NCBI GenBank assembly: GCA_031290635.1 | Contig: JAITNE010000073.1 | Coordinates: 1-26,335, forward strand | Direction: 5' to 3' | DNA length: 26,335 nucleotides | Source of the DNA: Tannerella sp. | GTDB lineage: Bacteria > Bacteroidota > Bacteroidia > Bacteroidales > Tannerellaceae | Shown here: in pieces, positions 15,136 through 23,877 of the stretch | How positions within the stretch are numbered: position 1 is the first letter of the stretch | Layout of the letters: every line of letters starts with the position of its first letter | Program-made: the position numbers and the translations under genes | The notes under the pieces: generated by a model | What the model was told of the DNA's origin: nothing | Seen by the model: the letters and a program-made list of their open reading frames with translations, nothing else | Databases searched by the model: none

Positions 15136-15387
15136 TTTTGTTCCGACGCCCGAATATTTTGTTCCGACGCCCGAATAATTTGCTCCGACGCCCGACGATT
15201 TTGCTCCGTCGCCCGTTTATTTTGCTCCGTCGCCCGACGATTTTGTTCCGTCACCCGCCGGATTTGTTCCGTCACCCGTCGGAGCAAATTCGGCAGGCGA
15301 CGGATTTGTTCCGTCATCATAATTATATACTCCGACATCATAATTAAATACTCCGACATCATAATTAAATACTCCGTCATCAACCTT
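15136..15387 (+). repeat. Intergenic array of twelve 21-bp units
   Basis: Twelve 21-bp units follow one another without spacers, in the 429-bp gap between the DUF4625 gene and moxR. The first seven share the core TTTG(C/T)TCCG(A/T)C(G/A)CCCG; units 9-12 grade into (A/T)CTCCG(A/T)CATCATAATT forms; unit 8 is inverted. The phase is kept across the whole change. Both strands stay open through most of it and would give seven-residue repeats (RRATEQN or LRRPTIL types), but there is no family match or promoter, so coding is unlikely. Divergence rises towards both ends, with a faint thirteenth unit at 15388. The remaining 15409-15478 stretch shows nothing else. Confidence 0.93.
15276..15303 (-). repeat. 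Inverted segment within the 21-bp array
   Basis: cgtcggagcaaat at 15277-15289 is the exact reverse complement of part of unit 3, and the next 14 bases match the reverse complement of the neighbouring core at 12 of 14 positions. The segment is bounded by CCGTCG and CGACGG, a perfect 6-bp inverted pair. It behaves as a local inversion that has kept the 21-bp phase. Confidence 0.75.
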
Positions 15388-15478
15388 AAATACGGCTCTG
15401 CAGCCCTTCCTGAAATTAATAATGACGGTCTTAGAATTATTTAACAACGAATATTCCTCTACTTTGGATAATAATCCC

Positions 15479-15486
15479 TACATTTG
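15479..15486 (+). promoter_or_regulatory. Promoter -7 box for the moxR-bat operon
   Basis: TACATTTG matches TAnnTTTG exactly and lies 39 bp before the moxR ATG. A TTTG at 15463 is too close to be its -33 element, and no better one is seen. It lies about 90 bp downstream of the repeat array. Confidence 0.6.
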
Positions 15487-15525
15487 CAGCCTGAAATCAA
15501 TAATAATTTTTATAAACAATATCTT

Positions 15526-16521
15526 ATGAACGAGACAGTAGATATCCGAGAATTGAATGAAAGGATAGAAAGTAAAAGCGCATTTGCGAACATGATCGTG
15601 ACCGGAATGGGTCAGATGATAGTAGGACAGAAACATCTGATAGAATCCCTCCTGATAGGATTGCTGTCGGACGGACATATCCTGCTCGAAGGAGTGCCCG
15701 GACTCGCCAAAACCCTGGCGATAAAGACGCTCGCTTCACTGATAGACGCCAAGTACAGCCGCATACAGTTTACACCCGACTTGCTGCCGGCCGACGTCAT
15801 CGGTACAATGATTTACAGTCAGAAGAACGAAGAATTCAGCGTCAAGCAAGGACCTATCTTCGCCAACTTCATCCTCGCGGACGAAATCAACCGCGCCCCC
15901 GCCAAGGTACAGAGCGCCCTGCTCGAAGCCATGCAGGAACGCCAGGTAACCATAGGCGAGACGACCTACAAGCTGCCGGAGCCATTCCTCGTGATGGCTA
16001 CCCAGAACCCTATCGAGCAGGAAGGCACCTATCCGCTGCCCGAAGCGCAGATAGACCGCTTCATGCTCAAGGTAGTAATCAACTATCCCAAAAAGGAAGA
16101 AGAAAAACTCGTTATCCGGCAGAACATCAGCGGCGCAAAGGTCGAAATCAAGCCCGTACTGAAGGTAGATGAAGTATTGGAAGCACGCAAGATTGTACGT
16201 GAAGTATATCTCGATGAAAAGATTGAAAAATACATCATCGACATAGTATTTGCCACCCGCTTCCCCGTCGAATACGGGCTTAAAGACCTCACAAACATGA
16301 TCGCCTTCGCCGCATCGCCCCGCGCCTCCATCAACCTCGCGCTGGCAGCCCGCGCCTACGCATTCGTCAAACGTCGCGGCTACGTCATCCCCGAAGACGT
16401 GCGCACGGTATGCCACGACGTCATGCGCCACCGCATCGGCCTGAGCTACGAAGCCGAAGCCAACAATCTCACATCGGAAGAAATAATCAGCGAGATACTC
16501 AACAAAGTCGAAGTACCTTGA
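15526..16521 (+). CDS. moxR: MoxR-family AAA+ ATPase
   Basis: A 331-residue AAA+ ATPase with Walker A GVPGLAKT (56-63), Walker B FILADE (115-120), sensor 1 MATQNPIEQEGTYPLPEAQ (157-175) and an arginine finger in the following helix. MoxR proteins act as chaperones for von Willebrand factor A (vWA) proteins; here the DUF58 and Bat proteins encoded behind it are the expected clients. The frame runs upstream to a TTG at 15484 inside the promoter, so the ATG at 15526 is the start. It is first in the operon, 4 bp before the DUF58 gene. Confidence 0.95.
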   Translation: MNETVDIRELNERIESKSAFANMIVTGMGQMIVGQKHLIESLLIGLLSDGHILLEGVPGLAKTLAIKTLASLIDAKYSRIQFTPDLLPADVIGTMIYSQKNEEFSVKQGPIFANFILADEINRAPAKVQSALLEAMQERQVTIGETTYKLPEPFLVMATQNPIEQEGTYPLPEAQIDRFMLKVVINYPKKEEEKLVIRQNISGAKVEIKPVLKVDEVLEARKIVREVYLDEKIEKYIIDIVFATRFPVEYGLKDLTNMIAFAASPRASINLALAARAYAFVKRRGYVIPEDVRTVCHDVMRHRIGLSYEAEANNLTSEEIISEILNKVEVP

Positions 16522-16525
16522 TTCT

Positions 16526-17395
16526 ATGGAAACGAACGAACTTCTCAAGAAAGTAAGGAAGATTGAAATCAAGACGCGAGGACTGTCGCGCAACATCTTT
16601 GCAGGCGAGTATCACTCGGCCTTCAAAGGTCGCGGCATGGCCTTCAGCGAGGTGCGCGAATATCAGTTCGGCGACGACATACGCGACATCGACTGGAATG
16701 TAACCGCCCGCTATGCCCGTCCATACGTGAAAGTCTATGAAGAAGAACGCGAACTGACCGTAATGCTGCTTATCGACGTATCGGGAAGCAAGAACTTCGG
16801 CACTGCAAACATGATGAAAAACGAGATGACGACCGAGATAGCCGCAACTCTGGCGTTCTCGACCATCCAGAACAACGACAAGATAGGCGTCATCTTTTTT
16901 TCGGACAGGGTAGAGAAGTTTATACCCCCGCAGAAAGGCCGTAAACACATCCTCTACATCATCCGCGAACTGCTCAACTTCCAGCCCGAAAACAACAGAA
17001 CCGACATCTCCCAGGCTTTGAAGTACCTCACCAACGCCATCAAAAAGCGCTGTACAACCTTCCTTATCTCCGACTTTATCGACAGAGGAAACTATTCCGA
17101 CGCGCTGACTATCGCTAATCGCAAGCACGACGTAGTAGCCATTCAGGTTTATGACCGTCGCGAAACCGAACTTCCACCCGTCGGACTGATAAAGATGCGC
17201 GACGCAGAGACCGGACGCGAACGCTGGATCGACAGCTCTTCCTCCGGCACGAGACGTACTTACGGCGCGTGGTGGTTACGCCGTCAGGACGAGATGTCGC
17301 AGGCATTCAACAAGTGCCGCGTCGATTCGATATCCATTCGTACCGAAGACGATTATGTCAAATCACTGCTCGCATTGTTTCATAAACGAAATTAA
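16526..17395 (+). CDS. DUF58 domain protein (vWA-like), BatA-associated
   Basis: A 289-residue cytoplasmic protein carrying the DUF58 signature VREYQFGDDIRDIDWNVTAR at 43-62, followed by a vWA-like domain with a complete metal-binding DVSGS (84-88). Members accompany MoxR ATPases across bacteria and are thought to be their direct clients. There is no signal peptide or membrane segment. It lies between moxR (4 bp) and a DUF4381-like membrane protein gene (6 bp). Confidence 0.94.
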   Translation: METNELLKKVRKIEIKTRGLSRNIFAGEYHSAFKGRGMAFSEVREYQFGDDIRDIDWNVTARYARPYVKVYEEERELTVMLLIDVSGSKNFGTANMMKNEMTTEIAATLAFSTIQNNDKIGVIFFSDRVEKFIPPQKGRKHILYIIRELLNFQPENNRTDISQALKYLTNAIKKRCTTFLISDFIDRGNYSDALTIANRKHDVVAIQVYDRRETELPPVGLIKMRDAETGRERWIDSSSSGTRRTYGAWWLRRQDEMSQAFNKCRVDSISIRTEDDYVKSLLALFHKRN

Positions 17396-17401
17396 GAAAA
17401 G

Positions 17402-18460
17402 ATGATTGTCAGAAACAACATATTACTGCTTGTGATACTGCTTGCCGCCGCGCCCGTCGGCGCCCAGACGCTTGTGGACGTGAAGATCGAAGTCGCCGAC
17501 ATTATGATTGGCGAACAGACCGTAATACATCTCAGCGTTACGACCGACCGCGACCGGCAAGTGCTTGTCCCCCTGCCGCCGCCCGGCAAGCTGCTGACCG
17601 AAGGCGTCGAAGTATTGCAGATTACGCCGCCCGATACGGTCGATATAAAGAACAATCGCGTCGCTATCAACCGCGACCTGCTGATAACTTCCTTCGACTC
17701 GGCTCTGTATCTGTTGCCGCCGTTTATCGCTATCGACGGTCGCGATACAGTCCGCTCCGGACAGGTAGCGCTGAAGGTTACGCCTCCCGACGTCAACCTC
17801 GACAAGCCGGAAGAATACTACGATATTAAAACGGTATGGAAGCCGCCGTTCGTGTTTGCCGACTACTATCCGCTGATTTTCGGCATACTCTTTGCACTGC
17901 TCCTCGCCGCCGCAGCATACTATTACTGCACGCACCGGCGTCGCCGTCCCGCACGTTCCGAAGGAGGCAAACGCATATCGCTGCTGCCGCCGCACGAACA
18001 GGCTATCAAGGAACTGAACGAGATACGCGAACGCAAACTCTGGCAACAAAGCCGCTTCAAAGATTACTACACCGAGATAACCGACACTCTGCGACGTTAT
18101 ATGACGGCGCGTTACGGATTTGAAGCCATGGAGATGACTTCGGCCGAAATACTCGACCTTGTGGAAGAGACCGAAAAGGGTAACAAGGATGTACTGCACG
18201 TCCTGAAGCAGATACTGCAACTGTCGGACTTCGTGAAGTTCGCAAAACTGCATCCGCTGCCCGACGAGAACGACCTCAGTATGCGCAATGCAAATACTTT
18301 TGTGGACAGCACCAAGAAAATAGCCGCAGCAGCTCCGGCTGCAAATGCGGCAGAAGGCCCGGCTTCTTCGGACAAGCTTTCTTCGGATGAGGATTCATCG
18401 GCTTCTTCGGATAAGTCCTCACAACATCATACTAACACAGAAATAAACGAAACGCTATGA
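17402..18460 (+). CDS. DUF4381-like membrane protein of the bat operon
   Basis: A 352-residue protein: signal peptide (1-21, ending VGAQ), a periplasmic beta-rich domain of about 120 residues, one membrane helix (about 154-174), and a cytoplasmic helical domain with DTLRRYMTARYGFEAMEMTSAEIL (only part of which is given as a family hallmark). This plan, and its position between DUF58 and batA, match the DUF4381 proteins of other MoxR-Bat operons, although sequence identity cannot be tested here. The last ~35 residues are Ser/Asp-rich with a repeated SSDK motif, probably unstructured. It overlaps batA by 4 bp. Confidence 0.78.
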   Translation: MIVRNNILLLVILLAAAPVGAQTLVDVKIEVADIMIGEQTVIHLSVTTDRDRQVLVPLPPPGKLLTEGVEVLQITPPDTVDIKNNRVAINRDLLITSFDSALYLLPPFIAIDGRDTVRSGQVALKVTPPDVNLDKPEEYYDIKTVWKPPFVFADYYPLIFGILFALLLAAAAYYYCTHRRRRPARSEGGKRISLLPPHEQAIKELNEIRERKLWQQSRFKDYYTEITDTLRRYMTARYGFEAMEMTSAEILDLVEETEKGNKDVLHVLKQILQLSDFVKFAKLHPLPDENDLSMRNANTFVDSTKKIAAAAPAANAAEGPASSDKLSSDEDSSASSDKSSQHHTNTEINETL

Positions 18461-19446
18461 TATTTGCAAATCCTCATTATTTATATTTATTATTGCTGCT
18501 GATACCCTTGGCGGCATGGTACGTCTGGAAGCTGAGGAAGAAGCAGGCCTCGCTGCAAGTATCAGGCTTGCAAGCCTTCGACAACATCCCCGGAACGAGC
18601 GCTCTGAAAGTCTATCTGCGACATCTGCCGGCCTTGCTGCGTTTGGCTGCCGTAGCTCTGCTTATCGTCATCCTTGCACGTCCGCAATCGACCAACAGCC
18701 TCGAAAACCGCAGTACCGAAGGTATTGACATCATGCTTGTGATGGACATTTCGGGCAGTATGCTCACCGAAGACCTCAAGCCCAACCGCCTGGAAGCATC
18801 CAAGAACGTCGCCGCCTCGTTTATCAACGGACGACCGGACGACAATATCGGTCTCGTACTGTTTTCGGGAGAGAGTTTCACCCAGTGCCCCCTCACTACC
18901 GACCATGCCGTACTGCTCAATCTGTTTAAGGATATAAAGAGCGGCATGATTGAAGACGGAACGGCAATAGGATTAGGCTTGGCTAACGGCGTCAGCCGTA
19001 TCAAGGACAGCAAAGCCCGGTCGCGCGTCATCATCCTGCTCACCGACGGCTCTAACAACCGTACCGAGATAGCTCCCGTAACGGCCGCCGAGATAGCAAG
19101 CACTTTCGGAGTCCGCGTCTATACTATCGGCGTAGGCACTCGTGGCGAAGCGCCTTATCCCATCCGGACGCCCTACGGAGTGAAGTACCAGAACGTGAAA
19201 GCCGATATCGACGAGCCTGCACTTCAACAGATAGCTTCGCTTACAGGCGGACAGTACTTTCGCGCTACCGACAACAACAGTCTTAAAGCCATCTACGAAG
19301 AAATAGACAAGATGGAAAAGACCAAAATAAGCGTGCAGCAATACAGCAAGAAACAGGAAGAATACAAACTATTGGCTCTGTTGGTCTTCGCTGTTCTGCT
19401 CGTCGAACTGCTTCTTAGAAATACATTAGTGAGAAATATCCCGTAA
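18457..19446 (+). CDS. batA: Aerotolerance protein BatA (vWA membrane protein)
   Basis: A 329-residue membrane protein: helices at about 8-25 and 57-75, a vWA domain with the complete metal site DISGS (97-101) plus LTDGSNN, and a C-terminal helix. The vWA domain therefore faces the periplasm or the membrane surface, depending on topology. The Bat operon was linked to aerotolerance in Bacteroides fragilis; the molecular role is still unclear. The gene overlaps its upstream neighbour by 4 bp and is 16 bp before batB. It is a paralogue of BatB. Confidence 0.95.
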   Translation: MIFANPHYLYLLLLLIPLAAWYVWKLRKKQASLQVSGLQAFDNIPGTSALKVYLRHLPALLRLAAVALLIVILARPQSTNSLENRSTEGIDIMLVMDISGSMLTEDLKPNRLEASKNVAASFINGRPDDNIGLVLFSGESFTQCPLTTDHAVLLNLFKDIKSGMIEDGTAIGLGLANGVSRIKDSKARSRVIILLTDGSNNRTEIAPVTAAEIASTFGVRVYTIGVGTRGEAPYPIRTPYGVKYQNVKADIDEPALQQIASLTGGQYFRATDNNSLKAIYEEIDKMEKTKISVQQYSKKQEEYKLLALLVFAVLLVELLLRNTLVRNIP

Positions 19447-19462
19447 ACCAAAATCAGTCATT

Positions 19463-20479
19463 ATGTTTAGATTTGCACATTCCGAATTTTTATATTTGCT
19501 GTTTATACTGCCCGCTCTGCTGCTTTTCCACTACTATACGGTCAAAGCGCGTAAACGGGCTATACGCCGCTATGGAGCGCCCGAACTGATATACTCGCTG
19601 ATGCCCGAAAGGTCGGGTAAACGCAGGCTGCTGAAGTTTTCCATCGTCTTTGCCGCTCTTACGGTGATGGTTTTCGTTATCGCCGGCCCGCAGTTCGGCT
19701 CGAAGCTCGAAAGCGTTAAACGACAGGGCATCGAAGTGATGGTGTGCCTCGACGTATCCAACTCCATGCTCGCGGAGGACATCAAACCTAACCGCCTCGA
19801 AAAAGCTAAACAGATGCTCTCGCGCCTCTGCGACGACCTTAATAACGACAAGATGGGGCTGATAGTCTTTGCCGGCGACGCATTCACGCAGTTGCCCATC
19901 ACCTCCGATTATATCTCTGCCAAAATGTTCCTTACCTCAATCAATCCGGCTATGGTCTCGACGCAGGGAACAGCCATCGGCGCGGCTATCAATCTGGCAA
20001 TGCGCTCGTTCACCCCCGATGAAGAGACGAGCAAGACTATAGTGTTGATTACCGACGGCGAGAACCATGAGGACGACGCCGTCAAAGCTGCCACCGAAGC
20101 TGCCGAGAAAGGCGTCAAAGTAAATATTGTCGGTATAGGTCTGCCCGAAGGCAAGCCCATACCCACAGGCAATGGCGACTATTTCAAGGACAACGCAGGC
20201 AATGTAGTCATTACGCAGCTCAACGAGACTATGTGTCAAGATATAGCACAGGCCGGTCAGGGGTTATATGTTCGCGCCGACAATACTAACTCGGCGCTCA
20301 AGGCCTTGCAGGGCGAGATAAGCAAGATGTCGAAATCCGAAATCGAGAGTAAGGTCTATTCCGAGTACGACGAGCAGTTCCCGACGCTGGCTTGGATAAC
20401 TCTGGCGCTGCTTATCATAGAGTTCCTTGTTCTGGAGCGCAAGAACCGACTGTTCCGTAATGTTAAACTGTTTTCATAA
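19463..20479 (+). CDS. batB: Aerotolerance protein BatB (vWA membrane protein)
   Basis: A 338-residue paralogue of BatA with the same plan: N-terminal helices at about 9-24 and 59-74, a vWA domain whose metal site reads DVSNS (97-101), the Asn form typical of BatB, ITDGENHEDDA further on, and a C-terminal helix. It probably pairs with BatA and the TPR protein BatC in a membrane complex. It is 12 bp before batC. Confidence 0.95.
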   Translation: MFRFAHSEFLYLLFILPALLLFHYYTVKARKRAIRRYGAPELIYSLMPERSGKRRLLKFSIVFAALTVMVFVIAGPQFGSKLESVKRQGIEVMVCLDVSNSMLAEDIKPNRLEKAKQMLSRLCDDLNNDKMGLIVFAGDAFTQLPITSDYISAKMFLTSINPAMVSTQGTAIGAAINLAMRSFTPDEETSKTIVLITDGENHEDDAVKAATEAAEKGVKVNIVGIGLPEGKPIPTGNGDYFKDNAGNVVITQLNETMCQDIAQAGQGLYVRADNTNSALKALQGEISKMSKSEIESKVYSEYDEQFPTLAWITLALLIIEFLVLERKNRLFRNVKLFS

Positions 20480-20491
20480 TTAGTAAATGCA

Positions 20492-21256
20492 ATGAAGAAA
20501 TTATTAACAGTGATTTGTTTGTGTATCGCAACGACAGCTTTTGCGACGATGGCTTTTGCTCAAAAAGCCGAGCGTAAAAACGTACGTACAGGTAACAAAC
20601 TGTATGAGAAAGAAAAATACACTGAATCCGAAATATCCTATCGCAAGAGCATAGACGTCAATCCGCGCTCGGTCGAAGGTATCTATAACCTCGGCGACGC
20701 CCTCTATAAGCAGGAGAAATTCCCCGAATCGGCAGAGCAGTATCAACTTGTAGCCGGACAAACCGAGCGTCTGCTTAACGAAGACCCCGAAAACGCCGCC
20801 CGTGTCTCCCAAGTCTTTCATAACATGGGCAATGTAGGCATGAAAGCTAAAGAGTATCAAAAAAGCATCGAAGCCTACAAGCAGTCGCTACGTCTTAATC
20901 CTGCCGACGATGAGACGCGCTATAACCTCGCATTGGCGCAGAAACTCCTGCAACAGCAACAACAAGATCAGCAAGATCAGAATCAAGACCAGGACCAGGA
21001 TAAGAAAGACGAAGAAAAAGACCAGGATCAGGAACAAAAGCAAGACAAGCAGCAGGACAAGCAAGACCAGCAAAAGGATCAGGAGCAGAAAGAGCAAAAA
21101 ACTCAGGAGCAGCAACAGCAAAACGAACAGATAAGCCGCGACAACGCCCAGCAGATACTCGACGCTTTCCTGCAAGACGAGAAAGATACTCAGGAAAAGG
21201 TCAAGAAAGTGCAGATGCAGCAACAGCAAAGCCGCAAAAAAGATAAACAATGGTAA
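20492..21256 (+). CDS. batC: TPR protein BatC
   Basis: A 254-residue exported protein: signal peptide (1-23, ending AFA), tetratricopeptide repeats (about 30-65 and 108-150), then a low-complexity tail of about 60 residues made of Gln, Asp and Lys, and a short conserved end, NAQQILDAFLQDEKDTQEKV. TPRs bind protein partners, presumably the vWA proteins encoded upstream. The Q/D/K tail is probably flexible or coiled; its codon usage (CAG/CAA and GAC/GAT mixing) makes it likely to vary in length between strains. It is 18 bp before batD. Confidence 0.92.
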   Translation: MKKLLTVICLCIATTAFATMAFAQKAERKNVRTGNKLYEKEKYTESEISYRKSIDVNPRSVEGIYNLGDALYKQEKFPESAEQYQLVAGQTERLLNEDPENAARVSQVFHNMGNVGMKAKEYQKSIEAYKQSLRLNPADDETRYNLALAQKLLQQQQQDQQDQNQDQDQDKKDEEKDQDQEQKQDKQQDKQDQQKDQEQKEQKTQEQQQQNEQISRDNAQQILDAFLQDEKDTQEKVKKVQMQQQQSRKKDKQW

Positions 21257-21274
21257 AAATTCAATTTATATGAT

Positions 21275-23113
21275 ATGGCAACCAAGAAGTTAGTTTATTT
21301 ATTAATTGGGGTTACGATGATGCTTGCCGGCAGTAGCGGCAGCGCCTTCGCCCAAAGTATTCCTTTCGTAGGATCTGCTCCCAAAGCGGTCATCGCAGGG
21401 CAGCAGTTCCAATTGCAATACACCTTCAATAACCAGAAAGGGACGGATTTCAGGATAGACCCTTCTATCATCGAAAATTTCAATGCTCTGGCGGGACCGA
21501 ATGCAATGATAGGCTCTTCAACACAAATCGTCAACGGTAAAAGCTCATCCATCGAATATATTACCTATACCTACGTTTTTTCTGCTAAAAAAGAGGGCGA
21601 ATTTAATATCCCGCCCGCTTCGATAAAGATGGGTAACTCGGAATACAAGTCGAATGCCCTGACGATAAAAGTACTGCCGCCTGATAAAACGCCACAGCAG
21701 GGTGGGGGAGCAGCTCCACAGCAGCAAGCCGGAACTGCGGCTGTCGGTGGGGAGGATATATTTATGCGCATGATAGTGTCAAACCGTAACGTGTATGAGC
21801 AGGAAGGCTTCCTCGTTACATTCAAACTATATACCTTATTAGGTATTCAATCTTTTACTCCGAAATTTCCCGAATTTGAGGGTTTCCTCGCTCAGGACGT
21901 CGAACGCAAGGAGGAAGCGGTGCAGTGGGAACTCGAAAACTATAACGGTCGCAACTATCAGGTGGCTGCCGTCAAACAGACCGTGCTTTATCCGCAGCGT
22001 TCGGGTCAGATAAAAATAGGCGGCGCCAAGGCAGACGCTATAGTCCAAATACGCAATCAGGCTCGCGCCCGCAATTTCTTCGGCGACTTCTTCGACCAGT
22101 ATCAGAGCGTAGCTAAAGAACTCACGACCTCGCCTGTAACAATCGACGTCAAACCGCTTCCGCCGGGCAAACCGGCCTCGTTCTCAGGCGCTGTAGGCTC
22201 ATTCACCATGACTTCCGCAATCAACAAGACCTCTCTGAAAGCCAACGAAGCTATCACCGTCAAGCTGACTATAAAGGGTAACGGCAATATCAAACTGCTC
22301 AAGACGCCTGAAATAAAGTTTCCGAACGATTTCGAGCCTTATGACCCTAAAGTCGATAATAATATCAAAACGTCGGCAACGGGCGCCAGCGGTACCAAAA
22401 CCATCGAATATATGGCTATTCCGCGCTATGCAGGCGATTTCGAGATACCTGCCGTCGAAGTCTCATTCTTAGATACCAAATCGGGAACGTATAAGACCAT
22501 TACTTCCGATCAATATTCGCTGCACGTCGAGAAAAGCGAGGGTGGGGGAGAAGCGCCCGTCGTTTCCAACTACACTAATCGTCAGAGCGTCCAGTCCCTC
22601 GGTAAGGATATTCACTATATCAAGACCGGTACGGTGCATTTCAAGGTCAATAAGGACATCTTCTTCGGCTCTCTTTTCTATGTTATGGTCTATCTGATGA
22701 TTGCTATCCTGTTCGCCGTCTTCTTTATCATCTATCGCAAGCAGGTGAAGGAAAACGCCAACATAGCGCTCGTTCGTACCCGCAAGGCCAACAAAACGGC
22801 TGTCCGTCGCCTGCGTCAGGCCGGGCGACTGCTGAAAGAATCGAAGTCGGAGGCTTTCTACGAAGAAGTGCTGCGTGCGCTCTGGGGATACCTCAGCGAC
22901 AAACTAAACATACCGCCTTCGTCTCTGACAAAGGATAATGTGGCTGTCGAACTGACTAAGTACGGCGTCTCTGACGAACTGTCGGCCGAATTTCTCGAAA
23001 TCATCAATACATGCGAATTTGCTCGTTATGCACCCAGCGGAGTATCGGGCGGAATGGACAAATTGTTCGATGAAACCGTTAACGCTATAGGTAATATGGA
23101 AAATAAACTTTGA
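21275..23113 (+). CDS. batD: Aerotolerance protein BatD
   Basis: A 612-residue protein with a signal peptide (1-27), repeated beta-sandwich domains in the periplasm, a Pro/Gln/Gly-rich spacer (about 141-160), the conserved PITIDVKPLP-type strand ending LPPGKPASFSGAVG, one membrane helix (about 465-488), and a cytoplasmic tail with EAFYEEVLRALWGYLSDKL. This is the full-length BatD layout, a probable scaffold for the Bat complex. Its end meets the batE reading frame, with 5 bp between the stop and the batE ATG. Confidence 0.93.
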   Translation: MATKKLVYLLIGVTMMLAGSSGSAFAQSIPFVGSAPKAVIAGQQFQLQYTFNNQKGTDFRIDPSIIENFNALAGPNAMIGSSTQIVNGKSSSIEYITYTYVFSAKKEGEFNIPPASIKMGNSEYKSNALTIKVLPPDKTPQQGGGAAPQQQAGTAAVGGEDIFMRMIVSNRNVYEQEGFLVTFKLYTLLGIQSFTPKFPEFEGFLAQDVERKEEAVQWELENYNGRNYQVAAVKQTVLYPQRSGQIKIGGAKADAIVQIRNQARARNFFGDFFDQYQSVAKELTTSPVTIDVKPLPPGKPASFSGAVGSFTMTSAINKTSLKANEAITVKLTIKGNGNIKLLKTPEIKFPNDFEPYDPKVDNNIKTSATGASGTKTIEYMAIPRYAGDFEIPAVEVSFLDTKSGTYKTITSDQYSLHVEKSEGGGEAPVVSNYTNRQSVQSLGKDIHYIKTGTVHFKVNKDIFFGSLFYVMVYLMIAILFAVFFIIYRKQVKENANIALVRTRKANKTAVRRLRQAGRLLKESKSEAFYEEVLRALWGYLSDKLNIPPSSLTKDNVAVELTKYGVSDELSAEFLEIINTCEFARYAPSGVSGGMDKLFDETVNAIGNMENKL

Positions 23114-23118
23114 CTATT

Positions 23119-23871
23119 ATGATACGGAAATTATTATTTTTGATAACAATCTGCCTGTCCGTTTGTGCGGCGACGGCTCAGGATGCCGACGTCAAGGAAG
23201 CCGAAGCGGCTTACTCCGTCGAACAGTATGACAAGGCTATCGACCTCTACGAATCACTTATCCGCTCGTATGGCGATTCCTACGAACTGTTCTACAATCT
23301 GGGTAACGCCTACTATAAGAAAGGACGGATTGCCGAAGCTATCCTCAACTACGAACGCGCGTTGCTTATCAATCCGGGCGATGGCGATACGCGCCACAAC
23401 CTCGAAATGGCGAAGGAACAGACGGTTGATAAAATCGAACCTCTACAGGAGTTTTTCCTCACGGAATGGTTTCGCAGCGTGCAAAACCTTGTAAGCGTCG
23501 ATACGTGGGCTACAACAGGTATAGTTTGCTTTATGTTGCTGATAGCCTGCCTTGCCCTTTTCTTCTTTTCTAAGTGGATGTACCTCAAGAAGACGGCTTT
23601 CTATCTTGGAACGGTCATGATAGTGATAGTTGTCTTTGTCAATATCTTTGCCTGCAACCAGCGCAGGGAACTGCTTGAACGCAAGGGCGCTATCGTCTTT
23701 TCGGCGACCGTTACCGTCAAAAGTTCGCCCGACAATAGCGGCAATGACCTTTTCGTCCTCCACGAAGGCACAAAGGTTTTCATCCGTAACTCGGTGGGCG
23801 AATGGTTCGAGATAGTCCGCGAAGACGGCGATGTAGGCTGGATTAATAAAAAAGACATAACTATAATCTAA
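23119..23871 (+). CDS. batE: Aerotolerance protein BatE (TPR and SH3-like)
   Basis: A 250-residue protein: signal peptide, two TPRs (about 30-100), two membrane helices (about 132-152 and 163-180) and a C-terminal bacterial SH3-like domain with VTVKSSPDNSGNDLFVL and GEWFEIVREDGDVGWI. SH3b domains often bind peptidoglycan, which would tie the Bat complex to the cell wall. The frame extends to a TTG at 23110 that overlaps the batD stop; the ATG at 23119 is preferred. It is 6 bp before the PAP2 gene. Confidence 0.92.
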   Translation: MIRKLLFLITICLSVCAATAQDADVKEAEAAYSVEQYDKAIDLYESLIRSYGDSYELFYNLGNAYYKKGRIAEAILNYERALLINPGDGDTRHNLEMAKEQTVDKIEPLQEFFLTEWFRSVQNLVSVDTWATTGIVCFMLLIACLALFFFSKWMYLKKTAFYLGTVMIVIVVFVNIFACNQRRELLERKGAIVFSATVTVKSSPDNSGNDLFVLHEGTKVFIRNSVGEWFEIVREDGDVGWINKKDITII

Positions 23872-23877
23872 CTCTGT

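Noticed and set aside
15105..15383. Minus-strand protein of 92 residues with RRATEQN repeats
   Set aside because: Produced by the stop-free array; no promoter, no non-repeat domain. The plus-strand LRRP-type frame at 15138-15347 is rejected for the same reason.
15736..16596. Long minus-strand frame of 286 residues opposite moxR
   Set aside because: moxR has all AAA+ motifs on the plus strand; the antisense frame has no recognisable domain and is explained by codon bias.
17423..18253. Long minus-strand frame of 276 residues opposite the DUF4381-like gene
   Set aside because: The plus-strand gene has a signal peptide, membrane helix and operon spacing; the antisense product is not family-like.
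18361..18420. SSDK-coding stretch as another 21-bp array
   Set aside because: The repeated tcttcgga pieces are 15 and 21-24 bp apart, so there is no constant period.
20937..21135. Q/D/K-coding stretch of batC as another 21-bp array
   Set aside because: Repeats here are irregular three- and six-base codon runs with no 21-bp period; it is low-complexity coding sequence.
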